NCBI GenBank assembly: GCA_900544445.1
Contig: UQVK01000006.1
Location: forward strand, 19,201 to 83,200
Direction: 5' to 3'
Origin: an uncultured Lachnospiraceae bacterium
GTDB taxonomy: Bacteria > Bacillota > Clostridia > Lachnospirales > Lachnospiraceae
DNA: 64,000 nucleotides
Shown: piece by piece, positions 33,119 through 40,605 of the stretch
Layout: each line of letters begins with the position of its first letter
How positions within the stretch are numbered: the first letter of the stretch is position 1
Notes under the pieces: generated by a model
What the model was told of the DNA's origin: nothing
Seen by the model: the letters and a program-made list of their open reading frames with translations, nothing else
Databases searched by the model: none
Made by a program: the position numbers and the translations under genes

Positions 33119-34555
33119 CTATTCATACTGACAGGCCCGCATAATCTGGAAGCTGCGTCCATATCCGCTCTCTACAAAAGCCTGTGCTGTTATGGCATCC
33201 ACACAGCCGTCCATTCGGAAATTTTCATTTCCCGGTGTCATACGAATATCGGCTTCCATCACATCCATCAGCCGCTTCAGGGTGGTTTCTTCCGACTGCA
33301 GATACAGAAAGGCTCCCAGATAATCCTGATAACTCATACCTCTCTGTCCCTTCGTATATTCCGACAGATGTCCGCGGAAAGTAAGAAGCTGACTGTATGG
33401 CGTATTCCAGCTTTCCGCCGTTTTCACCAGAGGAACCTTTTCTCCGTCAAACAGGATACGAAGATCCCGCACACTTTCCGCATAGGCCCAGGCAAACAGA
33501 ATCAGTGCCGTGACAGGCTCGGTCAGCTCCGGCAGTGTCAGAATGGAGCTGATCAGAAGAGCCGTTCCCTCCGCCTGTTCCCGTTTCGCGCTGTCTCCGA
33601 ACAGATATGCCACATTAGCCGCCTCTCTGATGAGAAGAATCTTATTTGCCACGGCACGCAGATTGTCCAGATCATTTCCATCGCCCTCCAGAATGTACTC
33701 TATCTGATAGGAGAAGGCGGCATGCTCCTTTTCTTTTCCGTAAAAGCCGCACTTTTCCATCACATATTTCAGAAACAGGCAGTTTCCCGATATGCCGGAC
33801 GGCTTCGTTTTTCCTTCCGGCAGGCCGGTTCCCTGAATCAGGCTGTCTCTGTGGGACAGAAGCGTCTGTGTGGGAATCGACGTCCTGGACAGTTCTCCCG
33901 GACGGCTGGAAGCCAGTCCCAGGATTCCTTCTGCTCTCGCCTGATTCACCACATCGGAAGGCAGTTCCACATTCTGTCCCTCCCAGTCTTCCTCCTCCTG
34001 CTGCTGTTTCTGCAGAATCCTTTCCTTCACCTGCCGCTCCGTTTCTGTCCTGCGCTGCTCCACATCGCTGTCCAGATACCCTCTGCGGTCCAGCACCTCG
34101 GCATTTACAGCAGCCTGGTTCAGATAACTCAATCCCCACCGATTTTTGATATAATCCACCGCCTGACGTTTCAGCACTGCGCCCCCATCGTCTGAAGCGA
34201 CTGAGGCCTTCAGAAGCTCCACTCCATTCGCATTCAGGGCTGTCAGATCCTTTCCTATCGGAACATCAAACACCTCAAAGGGCCGGAAATTCATATTCAT
34301 ATAGCCTCTGATATGCTCCTCCACATTGGCAAAGGCCGGGGACGAACCATAAGACATATCGATGAAAAACAGGTCATACTGTTCCAGAAGCTCCCTGTGG
34401 TATTCCGCCAGTGCGGAGTCCATCGCCATATCCATCACGCATTCCGTCTGCGCGCGCATGGTGTGGAGCCGGACGCCCTCGACCATCGTCAGAATCAGCG
34501 ACAGCAGAACTCCCGTCACCAATGACAGATAAACCGTGATATAGCCGCTTTTCAC
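33119..34555 (-). CDS. DUF5702 protein, TadG-like, of the Tad locus
   Basis: 478 aa, starting at a GTG (34555) after AAAGGAGGGGGCGAAC. It begins with MKSGYITVYLSLVTGVLLSL, a hydrophobic pseudopilin-like segment, followed by a conserved EYHRELLEQYDLFFIDMSYG motif, characteristic of DUF5702 proteins found with Tad genes in Clostridia. A Glu/Gln-rich coil at about 165-190 (ERQVKERILQKQQQEEEDW) separates the two halves. A short helix near 340 (LTEPVTALILFAWAYA) could be a second membrane pass. The role is probably a large minor pilin or assembly factor on the outer face; the exact function is unknown. Confidence 0.85.
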   Translation of the reverse strand: MKSGYITVYLSLVTGVLLSLILTMVEGVRLHTMRAQTECVMDMAMDSALAEYHRELLEQYDLFFIDMSYGSSPAFANVEEHIRGYMNMNFRPFEVFDVPIGKDLTALNANGVELLKASVASDDGGAVLKRQAVDYIKNRWGLSYLNQAAVNAEVLDRRGYLDSDVEQRRTETERQVKERILQKQQQEEEDWEGQNVELPSDVVNQARAEGILGLASSRPGELSRTSIPTQTLLSHRDSLIQGTGLPEGKTKPSGISGNCLFLKYVMEKCGFYGKEKEHAAFSYQIEYILEGDGNDLDNLRAVANKILLIREAANVAYLFGDSAKREQAEGTALLISSILTLPELTEPVTALILFAWAYAESVRDLRILFDGEKVPLVKTAESWNTPYSQLLTFRGHLSEYTKGQRGMSYQDYLGAFLYLQSEETTLKRLMDVMEADIRMTPGNENFRMDGCVDAITAQAFVESGYGRSFQIMRACQYE

Positions 34556-34574
34556 GTTCGCCCCCTCCTTTCTC

Positions 34575-34787
34575 TCAGATGGTTCCGGCCTGTTTGGTGA
34601 TTTTGGTGAAAATGCTCTCCACCAGATCGGTGAGCTGGCTCTTGAAAATGATGACCAGACCGATCAGCACGAGAATGATCAGAATTACCTCCACCGTTCC
34701 CATCCCTTCCTCATCATACAGGATCTTTCCCATCTTTCTTTGAAGCCCTGCTGCCAGACACCTCATTTTCGCATACATCCTTTTCAT
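34575..34787 (-). CDS. flp: Flp1-family type IVb pilin
   Basis: 70-aa major pilin candidate. The N-terminal basic leader MKRMYAKMRCLAAGLQRKMG is followed by DEEGMGTVEVILIILVLIG, with Gly-Met-Gly before the Glu, typical of Flp prepilins, and a short C-terminal tail. Start ATG 34787 follows AAAGGAGAAAACA; a GC-rich stem-loop lies immediately upstream. The longer frame to 34904 crosses this hairpin and is rejected. Pilins of this class are cleaved by the A24 peptidase encoded downstream. Confidence 0.9.
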   Translation of the reverse strand: MKRMYAKMRCLAAGLQRKMGKILYDEEGMGTVEVILIILVLIGLVIIFKSQLTDLVESIFTKITKQAGTI

Positions 34788-34801
34788 TGTTTTCTCCTTT
34801 C

Positions 34802-34819
34802 TGCCGCCCGACGGCGGCA
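34802..34819 (-). promoter_or_regulatory. Stem-loop just upstream of the flp ribosome site
   Basis: TGCCGCC-CGAC-GGCGGCA, a perfect 7-bp stem, ends 4-5 nt before the SD AAAGGAG on the minus strand. It lies between the TadC-like and flp genes and may mark an mRNA end that raises pilin expression. Confidence 0.65.
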
Positions 34820-34890
34820 TCCGTTTTTTTGCGGTCTCAGCGTACCTTCTCCGCTTCTCCCCACTCTCCCTGCAATCCCATCCATACAGC

Positions 34891-36348
34891 TCACATCCCG
34901 GCAAAGGAAAAACAGGCAGGTACCAGGATCAGCACCATCACCACCGCAAGCATCATCATCATGGGGAGCAGAAGCCGGGTACCCGCCCGCTCCCCTTCCT
35001 CTCTGGCGTTTCTTTTCCGTTCCTCAAAGGAATGCTGTGCTTCCTCCTGCAGCGCCGCCAGCAGCCCTGCGGAACCCTTTTTCAGATTCTGCACCAGAAG
35101 CGTCACGCATTTCCTGTACTGCGGAAGACGGCATCTTTGTCCGAAATGCTCATAAGCCTCGACCTCCGTGATTCCGCTTTCCATCTCCCGGCAGGCGAGC
35201 AGAAGTTCTTCATACACATAATTTCTGCCATCTGATCTTTTCTTCCGGTAATCGGATGCCATCCGCACAAAGGCTGCTCTCACCGGGAGTCCTGCTCCCA
35301 TCAGCAGCGTGAGCTTGCTGATGAATTCCGGATAGGAAAGCAGAAGCTGTCTCTCCCTTTTTTCCAGTTTCTTTCGAAGATCATCATCCATGAACCGGTA
35401 CTGCACGATTCCCAGCCCTATCACCAGAAGGAAGATCGGCAGACTGCTGTCGGAACGTTCCTCTGTCCAGACGACTTCTTCCCCTTCCGCCTGCCGCGGA
35501 AGCCAAAAACCCTCCTCATACGCCGCGGCCTCATCCTCTTTCGCGATTTCCGCAAGCAGCAGTCGTTCCCGCCGCTCCTCTTCCGTCAGAACCGGAGGAC
35601 ACACCCGCACGGAAAAGGTCTCCTCCCAGGTATTTTCATAACAGCTCAGCACTGCCGTCAGTTCCACAATTTCTCCCTTTTCCCCTGTTTCTTCATTGCT
35701 CACAGTCCCATCGGCACGAATCCGCTCATAATTTCCGCTTTTCCATTCGATCTGAAAAGGGTATCCCTCCACCTGAGAAGGGAGGGAAAGGGAAGAACGG
35801 ATTTCATCCAGCGTTTCGTTCTCTCCCCGGATCTCCTGCTCCAGAAATGCGCGTACCTGCTCAACCATTTCCTCCAGCTCCTGCCTTGTATATCTGCGCT
35901 CTGAAACCGTGAGCTCCACCTCCTGCTCCCAGCCTTCCGTTCCGGCTGCCTGCCCTTTCAGCCGGACATCCGCCTCCCCTTCCCCGTAGGAATTTCTTCG
36001 CAGCCAGCCATCCTCCGTAAGCCTCTGCTCCATGCCGCCCGATATGCGGATCAGCCCGCCGAGTACGGCCGCAGCAAAGCAGACCAGAAGCAGCCCGCTC
36101 AGTTTCTCCACCTGATAGCGGCGGAATCTTTCTTCCCCTCCCGCCGGATACAGAAGCCGCAGTTCCTCCCGCAGCTTCCGTCCGGTTTCTTTCTTTTGGC
36201 ACCGCTTATACAGCCACAGCGCAGGCTTCAGAAAGTAACGGCCAAACACCGGCGTATCCGGGTCGGCCCGGATCTCCTCTTTCCGTGAAAGAAAGAGAAG
36301 CACGCCCAGCGCCACAAGAATTCCAGCATAAATCATTCCCATACGCAT
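34891..36348 (-). CDS. TadC-like inner-membrane protein with an inserted Ig-like domain
   Basis: 485 aa. The C-terminal ~160 residues are a T2SSF-type domain (LSYPEFISKLTLLMGAGLP, EAYEHFGQRCRLPQYRKC, LLLPMMMMLAVVMVLILVPA), as in TadC. Unusually, the N-terminal part has a membrane helix at 1-20, a second at about 85-105, and between ~115 and ~310 an inserted soluble region containing YTRQELEEMVEQVRAFLEQE and EWKSGNYERIRADGTVSNEE, close to the pattern of atypical bacterial Ig-like domains. It would face outside the cell. ATG 36348 shares a base with the TadB stop (TGATG), so the genes are coupled. Family TadC is normally about 300 aa. Confidence 0.85.
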   Translation of the reverse strand: MRMGMIYAGILVALGVLLFLSRKEEIRADPDTPVFGRYFLKPALWLYKRCQKKETGRKLREELRLLYPAGGEERFRRYQVEKLSGLLLVCFAAAVLGGLIRISGGMEQRLTEDGWLRRNSYGEGEADVRLKGQAAGTEGWEQEVELTVSERRYTRQELEEMVEQVRAFLEQEIRGENETLDEIRSSLSLPSQVEGYPFQIEWKSGNYERIRADGTVSNEETGEKGEIVELTAVLSCYENTWEETFSVRVCPPVLTEEERRERLLLAEIAKEDEAAAYEEGFWLPRQAEGEEVVWTEERSDSSLPIFLLVIGLGIVQYRFMDDDLRKKLEKRERQLLLSYPEFISKLTLLMGAGLPVRAAFVRMASDYRKKRSDGRNYVYEELLLACREMESGITEVEAYEHFGQRCRLPQYRKCVTLLVQNLKKGSAGLLAALQEEAQHSFEERKRNAREEGERAGTRLLLPMMMMLAVVMVLILVPACFSFAGM

Positions 36349-37160
36349 CAAACCTCAATATCCACAATTTTTCCCGACAACAGAAACGCAGCAAGATAGA
36401 CCGCAAGACAGCACGTCATGATCAGAATCCCTGCAGGATTCCCATACAGCACATCGAAGAAACCGGCCGAAGTGAACTGAAGATAGGCCACAATCAGAAA
36501 TGGAATCAGATTCATGATTTTCTGTTCGTATCTTCTGGAAGCGAGAAGGGTCCGGATCTCCCTGGAAATCTCAATTTTATCTCCGGTAACCGCGGCACTC
36601 CTGCGGATCATGTCGTTCATTGCCCCGCCAGCCCTCCTGGCAATGGCAAATACCTCCGCAAAGTCCTCCATATCCGAAACGCCGCTGCGCCTCCCCAGAC
36701 TTTTCAGCATCTGTTCCAGCGGAATGTTGTTTTCAATCCCTCTCCGCAGGACAGCCACCTCTGCCGCCATGATGCTGTCCCTCCCATACAGTCGTTCCAC
36801 ATCTTCGCCTGCCGTCAGAAAGGCGTTTTCCAGGGAATACCCGGCCTGCAGCCCCGCTGATGCAGACAGAATCAGGTCCCGGAATTGAAGCGCGAGCGTT
36901 TCTCTCCTGCGCTTCGCCAGGCTCTCCTGCATCCCCCGCAGGAAAAGAACCGCCAGGGGCAGGAGCGGAATGACCGCCCAGAGAGACCGGTAGAAAAACC
37001 AGGCAATCAGGACTGTAAGACCCAGTCCCTGCAGGGTATAAAGCGCAAATTCCCTCCCGCCGAACCGATATGTCCGATAGTCCGGCGCATGCTCCTTTTC
37101 CTGCTCCTCTTTTTTTCGGCTACGCGGAAGCAATTCCCGCCATTTTAAGCTTGTCCGCAT
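36348..37160 (-). CDS. tadB: TadB-like inner-membrane platform protein
   Basis: 270-aa T2SSF-domain protein that anchors the TadA ATPase. It has two helices near residues 40-75, a soluble middle part (FRDLILSASAGLQAGYSLENAFL and FAIARRAGGAMNDMIRRSA) and two C-terminal helices. Start ATG 37160 lies inside the end of tadA (41-nt overlap); GGGGGAAC is upstream. Tightly packed with tadA and the TadC-like gene. The call rests on the domain and the order of genes. Confidence 0.88.
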   Translation of the reverse strand: MRTSLKWRELLPRSRKKEEQEKEHAPDYRTYRFGGREFALYTLQGLGLTVLIAWFFYRSLWAVIPLLPLAVLFLRGMQESLAKRRRETLALQFRDLILSASAGLQAGYSLENAFLTAGEDVERLYGRDSIMAAEVAVLRRGIENNIPLEQMLKSLGRRSGVSDMEDFAEVFAIARRAGGAMNDMIRRSAAVTGDKIEISREIRTLLASRRYEQKIMNLIPFLIVAYLQFTSAGFFDVLYGNPAGILIMTCCLAVYLAAFLLSGKIVDIEV

Positions 37161-38361
37161 GGATCAGTTCCCCCTTTCTCACCAGCGTTCCCTGGACGTT
37201 TCCCTCCGCCTTTCCCGTCTCCTCAAAGGAGAACAGGGTGGACAGACGGATTTCCCCCTCTTCGTATCCCACAACCTCCATGATCTGAAGCACTTTCCGG
37301 CTCTTGTCCCGCAGCCTTCCCAGATGAACGATGATATCCACTCCGGAGGCAATCTGTCTGCGTATGGCGGACAAAGGGATTTCCACTCCCATCAGCATCA
37401 TCGTCTCCAGGCGGGTCAGCATGTCCGCCGCGCTGTTGGCATGCCCGGTTGACATGGAACCGTCATGACCGCAGTTTAACGCGCTCCCAACCAGATCTGC
37501 CGCCTCTGCTCCCCGCACCTCTCCGATGATGATCCGGTCCGGCCGCATACGGAGCGCCGTTTTGATCAGATCACGGATGGTAATGGGACGGCACCCGTCG
37601 ATGTTTGCGTTCCTCGTTTCCAGTCTGACCAGATTGGCGATTCCCCGGATCTGCAGCTCCGCGCTGTCCTCGATGGTGATCAGCCGCTCATCCTTTGGAA
37701 TGAACTCCGCAAGCGCGTTCAGAAAGGTGGTTTTCCCGCTTCCCGTCCCGCCGCTGATGAAGATGTTGTATCTCGCCTTCACCAGAGCCTCCAGGAACCG
37801 GCAGGCCTCCTGCGTGATGGAACCCATTTCCACAAGCTGCCGGATGCCGATCGGCTCGTCCGGAAAACGGCGGATCGTCACCACCGGGCCGTTTAAGGCT
37901 ACCGGGTCCAGCACCACGTTCACTCTGGAACCATTTTTCAGCCTGGCATCCACGATGGGCGAGGCTTCGTTCACCGTCCGGTTGCAGCCAGCCACGATCT
38001 GCTGGATCACATCCTGCAGCTTCTCCTTCGTCTCGAAGCCTCCCGGCCAGGAAAACAGCCTGCCGGCCCGCTCCACGAAAATGCCCTCCAGCCCGTTGAT
38101 CATGATCTCCGTCACCTGTTCGTCCTCTATCAGCTCCTGCAGGATATCCAGTCCCCTGAGCGCGAAGAAAAGTTCCTTTCCCAGTTTCGCCCTTTCATAG
38201 ATGTCCAGCTTTCCGGCAAACTGCCTGCTCCGAAGCCGTTCCGCGATCGCCCCCTGCAGCTCATCGTCCGTAATTTCCCTGGTAAAATCCATGCTTCCAA
38301 TCAGCTGTCTGCGGATTTCCTCCTTGATTTTCAGATATTCTTCTTTTCTTTCCTCTGTCAT
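37120..38361 (-). CDS. tadA: Tad pilus ATPase (TadA/CpaF)
   Basis: 413-aa secretion ATPase that powers pilus assembly on the cytoplasmic face. Walker A is GGTGSGKTT; the Asp box ITIEDSAELQI and Walker B RPDRIIIGEVRGAEAADL with its Glu are clear, as is the His box NCGHDGSMSTGHANS. Start ATG 38361 (MTEERKEEY) overlaps the stop of the TadZ-like gene by four bases (ATGA). The longer frame upstream is in the TadZ gene. In the first half, VTEIMINGLEGIFVERAG is the usual N-terminal domain. Confidence 0.95.
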   Translation of the reverse strand: MTEERKEEYLKIKEEIRRQLIGSMDFTREITDDELQGAIAERLRSRQFAGKLDIYERAKLGKELFFALRGLDILQELIEDEQVTEIMINGLEGIFVERAGRLFSWPGGFETKEKLQDVIQQIVAGCNRTVNEASPIVDARLKNGSRVNVVLDPVALNGPVVTIRRFPDEPIGIRQLVEMGSITQEACRFLEALVKARYNIFISGGTGSGKTTFLNALAEFIPKDERLITIEDSAELQIRGIANLVRLETRNANIDGCRPITIRDLIKTALRMRPDRIIIGEVRGAEAADLVGSALNCGHDGSMSTGHANSAADMLTRLETMMLMGVEIPLSAIRRQIASGVDIIVHLGRLRDKSRKVLQIMEVVGYEEGEIRLSTLFSFEETGKAEGNVQGTLVRKGELIHADKLKMAGIASA

Positions 38362-39392
38362 TCCTTCAGATCCTCCGCAATCAGCTTCTGCACCAGCTCC
38401 GCCAGTTCGCCTCTGGTCAGGTTCTCCAGGTCCTGCGGCAGCTGCCGGAAAAGGGGAAGCCTGCACTTTCGGGTATTCTCCAGAATATCCTCATGATTCA
38501 GGCAGGTGAGCAGTTCCTCATAATGGGCCTGCTTCGCCGCCGCAAAGCCATCCTCCCGGACGATCGTATAGACCCGGAAGCAGCGTTTCAGAATGTCAAA
38601 CAGTCCGTTGACCACCTCCGACAGATCCAGAATGACATAGTCATACAGTCCGCTCTGCCCCAGCTCGTCCAGAAGCGCCATCCATTCCTCCTTTTCCACC
38701 CTCTGCAGATCCAGGCAGGAAAAGGCGGGAGGAATATAATCCAGGCCGTTCACCTTCTGTGTCATTCCTTCCAGCCGATAGGGAAATCTTCCGTCTCCGT
38801 TGTGCAGGAAATAGATCAGATCCGACAGATCCGCCTGAAATTCCTGTCTCAGCATTTTCCCCAGGCCGGAAAAGCATTCAAAATTCAGATAAAGCACCTT
38901 GTTTTTTCGGGCAAGAAGCTGCCCAAGAGTAAAAGAAAATGTGGTTTGCAGACACCGTCCTACCGGTGAATAGATGCCGATCAGCTTCATTCCCTGCCGC
39001 TCCCCCATACGGGCTGCCGGGGGAAGAAGCCCCCGCTCCGCGGAAAGTTCAAGAACCCTTCTGACCACTGCCTCCACGGACTGATACTTTTCGATCCAGA
39101 GCTCTCCCGGCGGCCCTTCTCCGCCCTCTGCCAGAACGATCACCTGCCCGGCCTCCCAGCCCTCCGCATACCGCTCATAAAACGGCTGGGAAACGAGCAG
39201 GACCGATACACTGTTCTGTTTCAAAAAATGTTCCCAGGACTCCCGTTCCGTGAACACCCGCACCTCAAAGGGAAAGTTCTCCCTTCCTCCGTTCCGGCTC
39301 AGGTAATCCAGAAAATGGCTGGCATAATCCTGCTCTTCGTCACATATCGCAAGAATATTTTTTCTCAGAAAAATTCCCCCTTTGGCTGTCAC
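38358..39392 (-). CDS. TadZ/CpaE-like protein with degenerate Walker A
   Basis: 344 aa. A receiver-like N-terminal half (ILAICDEEQDYASHFLDYLS) is followed by a MinD/ParA-type domain (KLIGIYSPVGRCLQTTFSF...). The normal deviant Walker A KGGVGKT is replaced by SPVGRCLQTTF, so the Lys is lost and ATP binding is doubtful. The later LYDYVILDLSEVVNGLFDIL fits the Walker B region of the family. The start at GTG 39392 has AGAGGATTTT upstream; a CTG at 39365 (RKNILAICD) after AAAGGGGG is an alternative. First gene of the Tad run; TadZ proteins localise the pilus machine. Confidence 0.82.
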   Translation of the reverse strand: MTAKGGIFLRKNILAICDEEQDYASHFLDYLSRNGGRENFPFEVRVFTERESWEHFLKQNSVSVLLVSQPFYERYAEGWEAGQVIVLAEGGEGPPGELWIEKYQSVEAVVRRVLELSAERGLLPPAARMGERQGMKLIGIYSPVGRCLQTTFSFTLGQLLARKNKVLYLNFECFSGLGKMLRQEFQADLSDLIYFLHNGDGRFPYRLEGMTQKVNGLDYIPPAFSCLDLQRVEKEEWMALLDELGQSGLYDYVILDLSEVVNGLFDILKRCFRVYTIVREDGFAAAKQAHYEELLTCLNHEDILENTRKCRLPLFRQLPQDLENLTRGELAELVQKLIAEDLKE

Positions 39393-39726
39393 AAAATCCT
39401 CTGTCTCAATTTCCTTATCTCATCATTCTCAGGAAAAAAGGAATACAAACGAAATACATAAGAAAGTATATCAGAATAAAAGATGACGGATTCCCAGAAC
39501 GGAAAATCCCGATTCAGAAGCAATCGCTTCCGTTTGATGAAATGAAGTATATCCCATCTTTTTGAGATTGTCCATAGGCACCGGACAAAAAAATCATTTT
39601 TGTAAATTATCTCCAACAGATTTCGAGATGGTCCCTCAAAAAGTCCGGAGAACGGCTTAAATACGGCATTCCTTCTGTCAAAAACTTTTTTCAGGCCATG
39701 GAATCCGCTCTTCATGCGCCGCTTTT
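39393..39726. other. Intergenic region before the Tad locus
   Basis: A 334-bp A/T-richer stretch between the TadZ-like gene and bofA. A 119-codon minus frame (39389-39748) crosses it but has no ribosome site, ends inside the TadZ start region and resembles no known protein. I found no convincing promoter; the Tad operon promoter should lie here. Nothing else supportable was seen. Confidence 0.5.
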
Positions 39727-40005
39727 TCACCCCAGCAGCCACGCGCATATCCCGATTCCATACAGCAGCAGAACGCCAGGCGCCCCCAGCGCACCGCTGA
39801 CAAACAGGCTCACGGCCCCCAGTCCCACGTGTACCGGAATCCCCCTCCCGTCCAGAAAAGAATTCACAAAATAGATCAGAAGAAGCCCCAGTACCGCCCG
39901 AAGAATAAAATTCAAAAAAATCTGCGTTTTACTGCGCATGGCGGCCACGAGCAGAACCAGCAGACAGGCCGCGCCTATCATCAGTATCCCCATGGTGTGA
40001 TCCAT
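39727..40005 (-). CDS. bofA: Pro-sigmaK processing inhibitor BofA family protein
   Basis: 92-aa membrane protein with three hydrophobic segments. FLNFILRAVLGLLLIYFVN and GIPVHVGLGAVSLFVSGALGAPGVLLLYG are the BofA signature. In Bacillus it holds the SpoIVFB protease inactive during sporulation; in clostridia it is a conserved sporulation-gene relative. Start ATG 40005 (MDHTMGILM) follows AGAGGAAAACGGA; the longer frame lacks a site. Divergent with yaaL, as in the recR-yaaL-bofA neighbourhood of Bacillus, which supports both calls. Confidence 0.88.
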   Translation of the reverse strand: MDHTMGILMIGAACLLVLLVAAMRSKTQIFLNFILRAVLGLLLIYFVNSFLDGRGIPVHVGLGAVSLFVSGALGAPGVLLLYGIGICAWLLG

Positions 40006-40076
40006 TCCGTTTTCCTCTTTTCCGGGCCGCTGCACCGCGTACGGCTGTCCCCTCCGCTTCCTTACAGCTTATGTTT

Positions 40077-40104
40077 TTCACAAACCGATTATGACATGTA
40101 TATT
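40077..40104 (+). promoter_or_regulatory. Possible yaaL promoter
   Basis: Plus strand TTCACA, 16 bp, TATATT, about 60 bp before the yaaL start. Confidence 0.45.
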
Positions 40105-40167
40105 TTCCCATCAGCCGTATATACTTAAATACAAAACCTGCTGGCAAAAACCGGAAAGGAAAAAAAC

Positions 40168-40509
40168 ATGAAATTTCATTTCAGCCGCGGCTTCGTCTCC
40201 AAAACGGACAAGCCTCTCACTTACCAGGAAAGCCTGATGCTGGATCTACAGAAGACGAGATGCGAGCTGGAGGATGCGTATGCCGGCTTTGACTATGTCA
40301 CCGATCCGGATCTGATCGACTGCTACATCTACGAACAGAACGCTGTCATGAAAAGATACCGCTATCTGCTGCAGCAGGCCGCCGGCCTTTCCGCTGTACG
40401 CCTTTCCCCGGAAGAGCTTGCTTCGGAAGATCCTGCTTTGGAAGAGCTTCCCTCCGGAGAATTTTCCTCTGCGAAGCCCGTTTCTGCCAAGCAGACAGCC
40501 GTTGGATAA
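40168..40509 (+). CDS. yaaL: YaaL family (DUF2508) protein
   Basis: 113-aa soluble protein of unknown function. The first ~75 residues (ESLMLDLQKTRCELEDAYAGFDYVTDPDLIDCYIYE) are the DUF2508 helical domain found beside recR or bofA in many Firmicutes. The C-terminal ~40 residues are Ser/Glu/Ala-rich low complexity. ATG 40168 follows GGAAAGGAAAAAAAC. A bidirectional terminator follows. Confidence 0.88.
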   Translation: MKFHFSRGFVSKTDKPLTYQESLMLDLQKTRCELEDAYAGFDYVTDPDLIDCYIYEQNAVMKRYRYLLQQAAGLSAVRLSPEELASEDPALEELPSGEFSSAKPVSAKQTAVG

Positions 40510-40550
40510 CGTCCGGTCATCAAAAAACGTCCGTTCAAAATACCACAGAT

Positions 40551-40605
40551 AAAAAGCCCCTGCGGGCAGACTCTTTATCAGGTCCTGTCCGCAGGGGACT
40601 TTTTC
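40551..40605. terminator. Bidirectional terminator between yaaL and glgB
   Basis: CCCCTGCGG pairs with CCGCAGGGG around a 20-nt loop, with AAAAAG on one side and CTTTTT on the other, so it can end both convergent genes. Confidence 0.85.

Noticed and set aside
39389..39748. 119-codon minus-strand frame between the TadZ-like gene and bofA
   Set aside because: No ribosome site, overlaps both neighbours slightly and has no known similarity; its basic, Phe-rich sequence looks like A/T-rich intergenic DNA.
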